Shown one piece after another: positions 42,801 through 49,013 of a DNA stretch of 64,000 nt (positions within the stretch are counted from its first letter, which is position 1; every line of letters begins with the position of its first letter). The position numbers and the translations under genes are program-made. Source of the DNA: Kribbella amoyensis (GTDB taxonomy: Bacteria; Actinomycetota; Actinomycetes; Propionibacteriales; Kribbellaceae); assembly GCF_007828865.1 (NCBI RefSeq), contig NZ_VIVK01000001.1:2046001-2110000 (forward strand), given 5' to 3'. The notes below the pieces were generated by a model. The model ran no database searches and was not told where the DNA came from. It saw nothing but the letters and a program-made list of their open reading frames with translations.

Positions 42801-45800
42801 AAGGGACCCTGGGAGAGCACCGAGCTGGGCGGGATCGCGGCCAAGCTGCGCAGCACGATCCTGCACGACAGCGACGAGTTCGCCCCGCTGCCGCGGCCCG
42901 CTTCCTGGCCGGAGGACGTGGTCGAGGTGCAGATCCAGCAGCTCCCCGGTGACGTCAAGGTCAAGGTGGAGAACACCGGCCTGAGCATCACCCACGAACT
43001 GGTCGATCCCAACGTGGGCACCAAGCTGGAATCCCTGCCTGGTGGCCGTTTCGACGTCACCGAGGGCAACCGCACCTTCCGCTACGACACCGACGGCACG
43101 CTGATTCGCGAGGTCACGGACCTGGATCCGCTCGGCGCCGGGCAGCTCGGTTCGCGGGTCACCCGTGACCCCGACGGGACGATCACCTGGACCGACAGGT
43201 CCGGTACCCCGACGACGACGCCGCACCAGGTCACGATCGACGCCCAGGGCGGTGTCCGGATCGAGCTGCAGGCGCCCGGCAGCCCGCGCCACGGCGAGTA
43301 CCACCAGTACTCGCGGACCGGTCAGCTCACCGAGCAAGGTTTCCCGGTCGTGCGCAACGGCCAGGCCACCGAGTACCAGTACGTGGTGGACCGCGTCGCC
43401 GGGACCTGGAGCCGGACCGGTGGTTCGACGGACCACGTCGGGACCGGTGGCTTCCTGCACGGCAAGGTCGAGATCGCCGGGACCGGCAACGGCAACGTGA
43501 AGCTGCTCAGCTCCACCGCCAAGGAGGTGCAGGTCTTCGAACGCCGCTGGTTGCCCGACGGCACCGTCCTGGACAGCTTCCGGCGGACCGACACGCTCGG
43601 CTTCGGTAACTTCGACCGCCGGACCACCTGGGCCACGTACGACAGCGCCGGCGCGATGACGAACTGGGGCAAGCGCCACCACGACACCGGCGGCTTCTCC
43701 TTCAGCGACGTCGACCACACCGGCCGGACCGTGCGGCACTACGAGCAGGGGCTGCAGAAGTACGACAACCCGATCGCCGAACAGGTCGGCCCGATGGGCA
43801 AGGCCGAGAAGGAGATCACCGGGCACGTACTCGCGATCCGCGGCACCGACAACACCTGGACCTGGAACCGGTTCGACGCCGAAGGCGGCCTGGTCGCGTC
43901 CGGGCCGCGGACCTGGGAGAGCGTCGGCGACGGCTTCACCGACCGGGTCACGATCGGTACCGGGACCGAGGTCGCGCAGCAGAAGTGGGGCACCTTCCAC
44001 GGCGTCGACCGGGCCCGCCAGTACCAGGAGTACAAGCTCGAGAACGGGACCGACGGGCTGACCCGGTCCGGCGAGTTCGAGGTCCGGGGGACCGGCGACA
44101 AGCCGATCGGCAGCGGGAAGACGCTGGCGAACGGCGACCTCGTCGTGGCCACCCGGGTCGGCGAGCAGCGGCCGCCGGTGTGGTTCCGCGAGCTGGTGCA
44201 GGACAACAACCGCACGTTCGACGGGTACACCGCGCACATCGCGAAGGATCAGCAGTACCAGATCCACCGCTGGGAGACGACCGGTGCCGGCGGCAACCAG
44301 CGGGGGATCCGCTACCAGGCCGGCGACGAGTCGTTCGTCGACGTCGACCTGGCCGGGAACTTCGTCCGGTTCGAGGGCAAGCTGCACGACGGCAGCAAGC
44401 TCAAGGTCGGGGACCAGGTCACTCCGCCGGAGACAGCCCTGCCGACCCTGAACGGCCGGCCGGCGAAGGCGTGGGACAACGAGACCTCGCGAGGCTGGCG
44501 GGTGTTCGACGACGACACCCGCAGCTGGGAGGACTTCGTCCGGCTGCCCGGACCGAGCCGGCCCGGCCAGGACCCGGACTGGGTACTGATCCGCAAGAGC
44601 GAGCCGGGCGGCCAGGTCCGCGAGTTCCCCGAGCCGGGCAACACCAACCTGTGGATCCAGCGCGACCCGCACGGCAACCTGGTCGGCGAGCAGCACCTGG
44701 TCCCCGGGGTCCGGGGGAACCAGCCGCCCCGCTACGTCCAGGCGACCGGGCCGGCCGACGGCTCGCGGTGGACCTGGCGGGAGCTGGACGCCACCGGGAC
44801 CCCGACCGGCCCCGGCGGCGATCGCCTGCACTTCAAGGGATCCCGGGACGAGTCGATCACCTGGGACAACTCGTTCCGCGACTTCGATGCCGCGGGCAAC
44901 CTGGTCCGGGACCGCCGGATGCTCGACGAGGGCCGGTACGTCGAGTCCTGGAAGTCGGCCAACAACAACTGGCACAGCGCGGAGTTCGACAAGTTCGGGA
45001 GCAGGACCGACAGCGCGATCACCTTCGACCGGCGCTGGGGTACCGGCGACGGGACCTGGTCGGCGCGCTGGAGCCAGAACGCCAAGTACCACGCGGACTT
45101 CCAGCCCGGGACCGCACAGTCGGTCCGGCAGGTCCGGTTCGAGACGCCGCAGCACCTCGGCGACGGCCGGCCGGTCCGGGTCCGGGAGTACACCGTGGAT
45201 GCGAACGGCCGCTCCGATCTGGCCCAGTGGAAGGAGTTCGACTTCGACAAGATCGTCCGGGAACGGGCGCTGTCCGGAGCGAACTACCTGGAGACCGACA
45301 AGGTGCACGGCCAGTGGAAGCTCTGGGACGACACCGGCGCGGTCGTCGGTGAGCGGTCCCAGAACGGCTTGGTCTTCGAGCTCCGCGACGGCCGGCTCCG
45401 GCTGACCGGCAACGAGTTCGACTTCCGTGGCCCGTTGACCGAGTTCCGCGGCTGGAACGCGCGGATCGGTGATGCCCAGCGGCAGCCGTGGCTGATGCAC
45501 TCGGACTGGTCGTTCGACGCGAAGACGTTGCGGCCGGGCCGGGACCCGCTCCGGATGGAGGCGAACTACGCCTCGTACTCGCGGCTGCTGACCCAGAAGG
45601 TGCTGCTGACCGTCGGCACGGAGTTCGTCCTCGACTACGCCGCCGGCTTGATCATCCTGGCGATCATCGCCGAGGCGCAGAACAAGCCGTTCACCGGGAC
45701 CGACGCCCTCAAGGCACTGATGAGCGCCGCGGTCGGGACGACCCTGCGGACGGTCGCCGGGACCGCGCTGACCGAGACGAAGCTCGGTGGTTCGCTGCGC

Positions 45801-46400
45801 GAGCTGAAGTCGACGATGGGCAACCTGGACGGCGGCAAGCTGGTCACCAACCGGCCGACCAACAACAACGCCACCTGGGGCGTGGAGTGGGCGGGCAACG
45901 CCGGCGTCACCAAGTGGCGGGCCGGGACCTTCGACTACGGGCTCGGCATGTTGCTGCTGCCGCTCACCGGCCTGGTCACCGGCAGCATGAACGCGGCGAT
46001 CTTCGGCGTCACCGGTCCGGACGGCAAGCCGGTGCAGCTGTCCGGCTGGGAGGCGCTGGCCGAGGGCGGGATGTCGATGGCGACCGGGTACGCGGTGGCG
46101 AACAGCCTCGGCATGGTGCGGACGATCGGGATGGGCTTCAGCGCCGGCCGGTACTTCCAGAAGGGCGGCGTCGCCGACCTGGCCGCCGGATTCGGGCTCA
46201 AGCTCTTCGAGAAGGGGATGGCACTGGGACTGCTCGGCCCGGCCCTGCGCGCGTCGATGAACCCGCCGTGGTCGCGACCGCTGGAGCTGCCGCCCAGTGT
46301 TACCGTGCCACCGCTGGAGACAACCAACTCAGGCCTGGTCCTGCCGCCCGGTGCTCAGCCGCCCGCGGCCTCCGGACCGGGCGACGGGGAGCGGTCGTGA
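30834..46400 (+). CDS. 5188-residue T7SS-type giant protein with four ADP-ribosyltransferase-like modules
   Basis: Residues 1-30 (GDWDAIGLGSDPTPGDPEKI) match the N-terminus of putative T7SS-secreted proteins. Helices reach 150, hydrophobic segments lie at 160-300, then a Pro/Val/Thr repeat region (486-820) and a proline-rich hinge (1151-1196). An unassigned domain (about 1213-1622) is next. Four modules have the R/STS/QxE signature of ADP-ribosyltransferases: R2074/2095-2097/QFE2153-2155; R2662/2683-2685/QFE2739-2741; R3288/3309-3311/QYE3365-3367; R3782/3803-3805/QSE3859-3861. QxE rather than ExE suggests a non-arginine target. Each of the first three is preceded by a helical module (about 110 residues). 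A Trp-rich beta-repeat region (4056-4890) and a hydrophobic end (4919-5143) follow. The ATG at 30834 has GGGGAAGGGGG upstream. Toxin role is inferred; no immunity gene is seen. Confidence 0.82.
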   Translation: MPRPGDWDAIGLGSDPTPGDPEKIKSLADGLQKMGGKAREIIDAIEAVMNKNDDSVFVGKTAEALRGKVDGRLRGHVEDVASAFETSAQALRDWRDVVIEQQGKADAALAAGRGLSEDDPDRDTHKETAKSAGEYQSEQASTYAGKINGVSDIQLPISECEAFWEAFKWLAIILIIPALIFGGPIALIALGVNLALFIKTIVDVAKGDASFLDLFLAGLGLIAPTTKALPIFSIMKAVGSGIGAGVKGITQGIKTIFNGNFTFKGLLTGLKGLTGLGTLSITETGLFVIKNIHNFPVTAANFVNNFGKISLTGISKLTTGIAAIPPALGRGFSVVVNGIKTGLSGTWNFTKAHFGNLQWTRIFLPVAGDEIRAFKALGFTNFQSFAKALKIGVFDRGVLGKNVFGLPQVPKVSPAIQTDTGGGKTGAWHDFKAQLLKPVELVPLNFKGPSEAIGAGFRGGNLTVDLPDLIPLRNGDFGKTVTPTITTPGGLEVPANAGLQIPNVPPGVVNPAAGAGTPQIPTTALTNVTTPQAGVAIRPIDVATGATPPAVHVNNTALANIGTTNVPAPHVNNVAIGTTGVTGVPTPHVGTPEVGATHLGTTNVQTPALNNLGSLHVSNPSGSTGLTDLAGTSIRANPPTVTSHFGQQIFDGAANGFHAGQIRSIAHELFGTPNGPTFSGTHSVPSPVADRISAALDLVHNPGAVSQGVTPPPVGAVKPGADVTVNPNLAGADLKATPPVVTRVDNPGLAGSQTAPVPPTVNVQQVAVPTRAVDLDVQPTTVHTTGPNPKQDLPGNAGSQEHTPTILVGDKPLPTATAPVESLGQVGIPGHAPTPGQALETQLVPVAPKATNLVHDPGYSLAKGADIATSGIGTNTIASRAEIPLTGIPDRPAVVVKVERTAGGISNYHLYGGGPNGRMDVLAGGNIRFTDSATGTTIRFDSSGLKLDEGLRLTRADGILRPDDHVLVPGGVNGELKVTTISGDAVPGGPGVRQLDSGEIQLIDSQGISSVYTAQGKFQSQAVSSTWDNDLAARAGVFRKPGDDDLAVNAKMDEFGQVQRAQAKFDAAVDDVAIHGHRIDGPSSGPSVGDKVHLDLRAAEADLSAAKAEFAGKHGMDADGLQQQLDELTLESLKERPRLLGGMDGRSTDSVTPPPPPPLPAASHTAPPPPPPPLPAASHTAPPPPPPAPAVVNRGPAPGGSAVDRPVQVPAPAFRKEFDSASYGSESELRGFVVAMPVGTDRTFAFVKRVDTDEPVVMVTKDMNNGKYGNPADLPDVAAGGKEWRTHTVELVTYPGKVGDEAAAGVADDATDFLLDVFKGRLNTANHKPMEPVRSPDGRFELQISNNRHVLAGGAGMALDDVGSVQMPVTGQQITVGVKASDFGGGATNELRLLADNPWYKAEFRNDAALVALGNKLDDPDAVAGAYTYLKSIMTFTSQQVEKHGISIGEFPGATNRSLTDPAVKNDWGVLPRTQPKIVLESLSDGDRLATLKLLRDTPAPGDQLAWKEVKAYLLGGGEVAGHGINDAVIAGEKALLFEFRSVPDGLKHLVPQQKVPVVTVTDALADLGAGRPQAVKDINAFVRDPDQADALANWYRGEFPDKADWSTGKIVKVSTAPQKAEWLITTNPAKWEEITGTPAPPRPETDLTGRPPDLDLKGKQPEIDVNGKQPEIDVKGKQPETGSVQQTVDDVTLDPLKEQPRPARPITQSFDEAWQNDFAAKAGVFRKPGDTDAVVSVRMDDFREVQVAQARLDVALDDLAALGHRGDGPSNGPAVGLDVEAAVQRAGNELDIATATFETKHGMKVDGIQQQLDDLITESLKDRPRLLGAGSQQVVVPGGGATFSFDGTRANFSGGRAGEYDSVLTGNTLTVSTDDGLRTLTFQLNRRTGEPMLTGDDLVLSGGGSANGHRLTVDIDAGLPQTTWVPDGQGGRLGVTFSGSTGEFRVPSAHGPEFYDRAGNFLRVEPGVAGPRPAINLPTRLDGDEAGQAQWLAQVDLSRTHLAAIDQVDGVRRLMLQIREGAFTNKRFFGGFLDPDAVRSFGADRLIEAVDDFNRAADDLLGQGPIGRTKVYRGLSMDPVAAQADEFVERLPISTSSAWDFQPSTWSKSAGAPQNRVVLEIDVPPGHGKLAMSYPGGYTPGAAEAKALNQEQFEVTLSPTVLKRTGESFERDGLTVIPVKAEQIPSDQVDELILERWSGMPSAEAFGHFGKAFDQANLRKFANLSDVTATSKLSDDGLVNTITVSKPGFDGNELTITVTRNVEDDAVTVTSTADGVTSTRGPWSGDEFGSIATDLRAGTLHDNDLFVGMSKPADWHGNGSFNPRWDQDLALKATVFRRPGDTDAMVDARMEDFARLQQTDTNFQQAQRTFDLHGDRADGPASDLPVGEQVRIDLDAAKTTFKRKHDVEFDDVRGELDQLPKRAKLDGAGRSFEVPGGGVSYQVDGATVTFTGSRADSFTGSVNGREVTVSELGGTGDVVRSWTFRQGFGRPNLIGQSFHLVDGPLAGRFGAATGMAGKLDGALDDLGGGLPVKVSGDDLVVAAPGGVFKYDRSGTFQGQVTHTGDQLGRPVPPPDVTDANRWTAQAELSRTHLGEAANTKAVENLMKDVMGGSFTSKRGYEGYVNPSALADGTLVTKVRTFHSVTQDLLTKGPADHVTVYRGVSMDPAAAKATSFTERLPISTSSTMKFQDEWAKNGVLSNRVVFEIDVPPAHNKLALSYPDGYQRGADEAKAWNQDQFEVTLAPTTLVRTGPSRVENGMTVVPVRAEQIPPARYDEMITAKWSGLPAETAFDDFGRAFSADGLRKFDGMADVSVHSTLSPDGLVRTIHVSKPGVAEQMVITVTREGDSVRVTSGQLHGDLVFDKAWSKAEFAHIATDLRGGVLHNSEQFAGRIEPAAWKNAGSPQPISQVWDAENAARVDLFRRVGDTDADLTTRLDDFGRVQRAYDDYRAAGAKYDELGERVDGPSSGPSLGENALQDLRAASDRFTALKGSFDAKHGMQFDTVRAQLDDLLAASIQDRPRLVGGAPTRPEGSSVRMNPMADTTVRAHDLPGDVRVTVQGSTVISIDAPRGGQIDVQHTGSSVSVTKLTPEGSVAHSWEYRPTRRGGLVLTGESLQLNGDVLNGQWLRMTDEGFSGSLYAGTIKDLDGVHWPVKANGDTISIASPGGTLKYDRATGAFRQLDQGVTADAPTPVAAHLQDPVAAQRWADNVQLSRTHLAAAQADDTILTLMDDVTNSAFTSHRGYGGFVDLSTTNANDLISKVDEFVTTATQTAFHGPNPRVTVYRGMSLDPMAAKADEFVERLPSSTSNGLEFQRTWADNGVKGSRVVFEIDVPPQHTKLAMAYPERYRPGDGDAPAVNQAQYEVTLAPTRLIRTGENRPMGDLTVIPVRAEQLPSAQYDRLIREEWPGLGSRTAFDDFAEALSGDALRKFQGLRDVSVTSAIRPDRLENVIRVTKPGTDDRLVITVTRDVDADAVSVVARFNGERFFGGTWSGTDYARFATDLKSGLLHNSDVFAGKLAPTAWRRMPEPIGQPNARDLTAFTGRPRTGVVPGTDLRIRLADEGLSLTGTTAGFRSELTADNLVAVHRLGDDGVSSVETWLFKPFGGKLVPISDEFALVGGGLDGRSVTLSLSPGGVPKSAQVVDALGQPWPVKITDDGLIVATPDGPQVYARSGSFQTPHPTSTPLAPAALPDGFAGDAARWNNALDASRLHLTEALDKSTGVHAMIRKVQTAAFTGKRGYGGFVKDPEAMIDDTVRFHDVTQELLFKGPDRPITLYRSVDMDQATASGHQFVERLPSSTSQDLAFQVEWTRKGLPENTYVFEIDVPAGHGKLAMSYPPGYQRLDTDPPALNQAQSEVTLAPTTLVRTGDTKEVVVDGVTLKVIPVEAVQIPADKLRRFLREPWPGMPLTTAYDDLVRAFDQQAIGNWPGYKYAVVRTETSADGNLTTLTVSRPGSTDELTVTVTHDTAAGTVGVKFAGGAREITKGPWESTELGGIAAKLRSTILHDSDEFAPLPRPASWPEDVVEVQIQQLPGDVKVKVENTGLSITHELVDPNVGTKLESLPGGRFDVTEGNRTFRYDTDGTLIREVTDLDPLGAGQLGSRVTRDPDGTITWTDRSGTPTTTPHQVTIDAQGGVRIELQAPGSPRHGEYHQYSRTGQLTEQGFPVVRNGQATEYQYVVDRVAGTWSRTGGSTDHVGTGGFLHGKVEIAGTGNGNVKLLSSTAKEVQVFERRWLPDGTVLDSFRRTDTLGFGNFDRRTTWATYDSAGAMTNWGKRHHDTGGFSFSDVDHTGRTVRHYEQGLQKYDNPIAEQVGPMGKAEKEITGHVLAIRGTDNTWTWNRFDAEGGLVASGPRTWESVGDGFTDRVTIGTGTEVAQQKWGTFHGVDRARQYQEYKLENGTDGLTRSGEFEVRGTGDKPIGSGKTLANGDLVVATRVGEQRPPVWFRELVQDNNRTFDGYTAHIAKDQQYQIHRWETTGAGGNQRGIRYQAGDESFVDVDLAGNFVRFEGKLHDGSKLKVGDQVTPPETALPTLNGRPAKAWDNETSRGWRVFDDDTRSWEDFVRLPGPSRPGQDPDWVLIRKSEPGGQVREFPEPGNTNLWIQRDPHGNLVGEQHLVPGVRGNQPPRYVQATGPADGSRWTWRELDATGTPTGPGGDRLHFKGSRDESITWDNSFRDFDAAGNLVRDRRMLDEGRYVESWKSANNNWHSAEFDKFGSRTDSAITFDRRWGTGDGTWSARWSQNAKYHADFQPGTAQSVRQVRFETPQHLGDGRPVRVREYTVDANGRSDLAQWKEFDFDKIVRERALSGANYLETDKVHGQWKLWDDTGAVVGERSQNGLVFELRDGRLRLTGNEFDFRGPLTEFRGWNARIGDAQRQPWLMHSDWSFDAKTLRPGRDPLRMEANYASYSRLLTQKVLLTVGTEFVLDYAAGLIILAIIAEAQNKPFTGTDALKALMSAAVGTTLRTVAGTALTETKLGGSLRELKSTMGNLDGGKLVTNRPTNNNATWGVEWAGNAGVTKWRAGTFDYGLGMLLLPLTGLVTGSMNAAIFGVTGPDGKPVQLSGWEALAEGGMSMATGYAVANSLGMVRTIGMGFSAGRYFQKGGVADLAAGFGLKLFEKGMALGLLGPALRASMNPPWSRPLELPPSVTVPPLETTNSGLVLPPGAQPPAASGPGDGERS

Positions 46401-48934
46401 CGACTAGGTATGTGGCGCCCAAGGGCGGGCGGGGGACCTACCGGCGGATCGCCGACGCGGTCCGCGCCGCCGGCCCAGGGGATGTCGTCCTGGTCGCCGC
46501 CGGCCGCTACGAGGAGCAGGTCGTCCTGGACCGCTCCGTGGCCGTGGTCGCCGAGCAGGGTCAGGGCAGTGTCGAGCTGGTCGGGATCCGGGGCGCCGGG
46601 GAGCCGACGCTCGTGGTCGAGGGGATCGAGTGCGGGCTACGTGGTCTGGTGGTCCGGTCCGCCGACGACGGTGACACCCCGGCGATCGGGGTCTCCGGCG
46701 GCGCCGGTGTCCTGATCGAGGACTGTGCCGTCACCGGCGGCCGGATCCATGCCCGCGGCAACGAAGGTGGCAGCCAGAGCGCGGACCTGAGCGGGTACGG
46801 CGTGACCTCGGTGCTGGTGAAGCGGTCGACGCTGAGCACTGGCCGGCTGGCCGCGATGCACCTGTCCGGCCGGATCCGGGCCCAGCTCGAGGACACCACG
46901 ATCGAGAAGATCGACGGCATCGGCGTCGTCCTGTCCGGGGCCGCGCAGCTGGAGGTGAACCGTCTCCGGATGACCGCGACGGCCGCGTACGGGTTCCGGC
47001 TGCGCGGCTCAGCCCGGCTGACGATGACCGACTCGGTGCTGCGCCGGACCGGGATGGCCGCCGTCCTGCTGGAGGACGGATCGACCGGTTCGTTGATGGA
47101 AGCCACGATCGACAAGGCGGGCGCGGCCGCGGTCCAGCTGGCCGGCAAGGCCAAGGCCGAGCTGACCGACTGCCGGGTGCGGGACACGCAGGCGAGTGGC
47201 CTGGTGGTCCAGGACGAGGCCGAGCTGACCATGACCGGCTGCACCGTCGCCGACTCGGGAGCGAACGGGCTGCTGATCACCGACGCGGCGCAGGCGGTGC
47301 TGACCGACACCCGGTTCGACCGGTCGGCGTTCAGCGCGCTTCACCTGGCCGGGACGACGACTGTACGGCTTGACGGCTGCCTGGTCCGGGGTGGTGCCGA
47401 GCACGGCATTCACGCGACCGACGCGGCCCGGGTCGAGGTGGACGGCTGCGGCATCACCGACGTCGGCCTGACCGCCCTGTCGGTGGTGGACGACGCGGTG
47501 GTCAGGGCCGAGGACTGCCGGATCTCCGGTGGATCGACCGGGGTGCACCTGGAGTCGAAGGCCGGGACCAGCCTGGTGGCGTGTTCGGTGACCGGGACCA
47601 AGGGGACCGGGGTCGAGCTGGCCGGCAGCGGTACGGCGCGGCTGGACGCTGTCCGGGTGAGCAAGACCAAGGCGGCCGGCGTCGTCGTCGGAAGCGGGGC
47701 GAGCGCGGAGATCTCCGGGGGCTCGATCGAGCACAGCGAAGGGTCCGGCCTGGTCGTCTGGTCCGGGGTCACGCCGACCGTGAACGGGCTGCGGGTCACC
47801 GGGGTGGCGAAGAACGGGATCTACCTCGCCGAGAAGGCCGGCGGGACGTTCACCGACTGCGACGTGGTCGGCACGAAGTACCCGGCTCTGCACCTGAGCG
47901 CGGGGAGCTCGCCGGTCCTGCGGCATCTCCGGATCCGCGACTGCGTGGGCGCGGCCGGTCTGGACGAAGGCGCGAACCCGAAGTTCGAGGACTGCACGGT
48001 CGACGGCGTACCGATGGCGGCCTCGACCCCGTCGGCCGGAGCGGCGCGGACCGGAGCCACGGCCACCGCGAACGAGCCGGGCGCCGTCCCGGAGCCGGTG
48101 CTGGACGAGAGCATGCCGCCCGAGGACGAGACCCTCGAGGACGTACTCGCCGAGCTCGACGAGCAGGTCGGCCTGGACAAGGTGAAGCGGGACGTCCAGT
48201 CGATGGTGAAGCTGATGCAGGCGGTCCGGATGCGGCAGGAGGCCGGGTTGCCGGCACCGCCGTTGAGCCGGCACCTCGTCTTCGCCGGGAATCCGGGCAC
48301 CGGCAAGACCACGGTCGCCCGGTTGTACGGCCGGGTCCTGAAGGCGCTCGGCCTGCTCCGCAAGGGCCACCTGGTCGAGGTGGACCGGACCGCGCTGGTC
48401 GGCGAGTACGTGGGCCACACCGGGCCGAAGACCACGGCCGCGGTGAACCAGGCCCTCGGTGGCGTGCTGTTCATCGACGAGGCGTACTCGCTGGCGCCGG
48501 TCGGGATCGGGAACGACTTCGGTGCCGAGGCGATCGCGACGCTGGTGAAGATGATGGAAGACCACCGCGAGGACCTGGTGGTGATCGTGGCGGGGTACGT
48601 GAACGACATGGACCGGTTCATCGGGTCGAACCCGGGATTGTCGTCGCGGTTCACCCGGACGTTGCTGTTCGACGACTACTCCGCCGACGAGCTGGTGGCG
48701 ATCGTGGAGTACCACGCGGGCGAGCACCAGTACGAGCTGAGCGGGGACGCGCGGACTGCGCTGGCGGAGCTGTTCCAGGTGTTGCCGCGCGGCGAGGGTT
48801 TCGGCAACGGGCGGTCGGCGCGGCAGGTGTTCCAGGCGATGACCGAGCGGCAGGCGCACCGGCTGGCCGAGCTGGCGGCGCCGACCCCGGCCCAGCTGGT
48901 CTGCCTGGAGGCGGCGGACCTGCCGACTTCGTAA
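46397..48934 (+). CDS. Right-handed beta-helix fused to EccA/CbbX-type AAA+ ATPase
   Basis: 845-residue cytoplasmic protein. Residues 10-535 are parallel beta-helix repeats (GVVLSGAAQLEVNRLRMTAT, GLVVQDEAELTMTGCTVADSG and many more, period about 23). A short linker precedes a CbbX/EccA-like AAA+ domain (575-845) with Walker A GNPGTGKTT (K637), Walker B VLFIDEAYSL (D694/E695) and the family's FGAEAIATLVKMMEDHREDL and SRFTRTLLFDDY. The EccA ATPase assists ESX substrate export in mycobacteria. Here the beta-helix replaces its TPR-like N-terminus. The GTG start overlaps the stop of the giant gene (GTGA) with GGGGAG upstream, so it is translated with the giant protein and may unfold or deliver it. 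Confidence 0.85.
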   Translation: MTTRYVAPKGGRGTYRRIADAVRAAGPGDVVLVAAGRYEEQVVLDRSVAVVAEQGQGSVELVGIRGAGEPTLVVEGIECGLRGLVVRSADDGDTPAIGVSGGAGVLIEDCAVTGGRIHARGNEGGSQSADLSGYGVTSVLVKRSTLSTGRLAAMHLSGRIRAQLEDTTIEKIDGIGVVLSGAAQLEVNRLRMTATAAYGFRLRGSARLTMTDSVLRRTGMAAVLLEDGSTGSLMEATIDKAGAAAVQLAGKAKAELTDCRVRDTQASGLVVQDEAELTMTGCTVADSGANGLLITDAAQAVLTDTRFDRSAFSALHLAGTTTVRLDGCLVRGGAEHGIHATDAARVEVDGCGITDVGLTALSVVDDAVVRAEDCRISGGSTGVHLESKAGTSLVACSVTGTKGTGVELAGSGTARLDAVRVSKTKAAGVVVGSGASAEISGGSIEHSEGSGLVVWSGVTPTVNGLRVTGVAKNGIYLAEKAGGTFTDCDVVGTKYPALHLSAGSSPVLRHLRIRDCVGAAGLDEGANPKFEDCTVDGVPMAASTPSAGAARTGATATANEPGAVPEPVLDESMPPEDETLEDVLAELDEQVGLDKVKRDVQSMVKLMQAVRMRQEAGLPAPPLSRHLVFAGNPGTGKTTVARLYGRVLKALGLLRKGHLVEVDRTALVGEYVGHTGPKTTAAVNQALGGVLFIDEAYSLAPVGIGNDFGAEAIATLVKMMEDHREDLVVIVAGYVNDMDRFIGSNPGLSSRFTRTLLFDDYSADELVAIVEYHAGEHQYELSGDARTALAELFQVLPRGEGFGNGRSARQVFQAMTERQAHRLAELAAPTPAQLVCLEAADLPTS

Positions 48935-49013
48935 CACTGATTCCTGGGGAGTTCGCAGAAATTTGTGTGCGAGCTACTGACTTTTCCCGGTAAGACATTT
49001 ACCGTCGCGGGCT

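Noticed and set aside
36327-45500. A 3057-codon open frame on the minus strand, antisense to the giant gene
   Set aside because: It is composed of Arg, Val, Gly, Asp and Pro in the pattern produced by the third-position GC bias of the plus-strand gene. It has no domain, no ribosome site, and the plus strand has clear domains.
22830-48934. Complete canonical ESX locus
   Set aside because: No multi-span EccD, EccB, EccE or mycosin-type subtilase was found in any frame of the region.
22830-48934. Prophage or integrative element
   Set aside because: No integrase, attachment-site repeat or tRNA insertion was seen at the borders; the tRNA-Ser at 53451 is intact and not next to an integrase.
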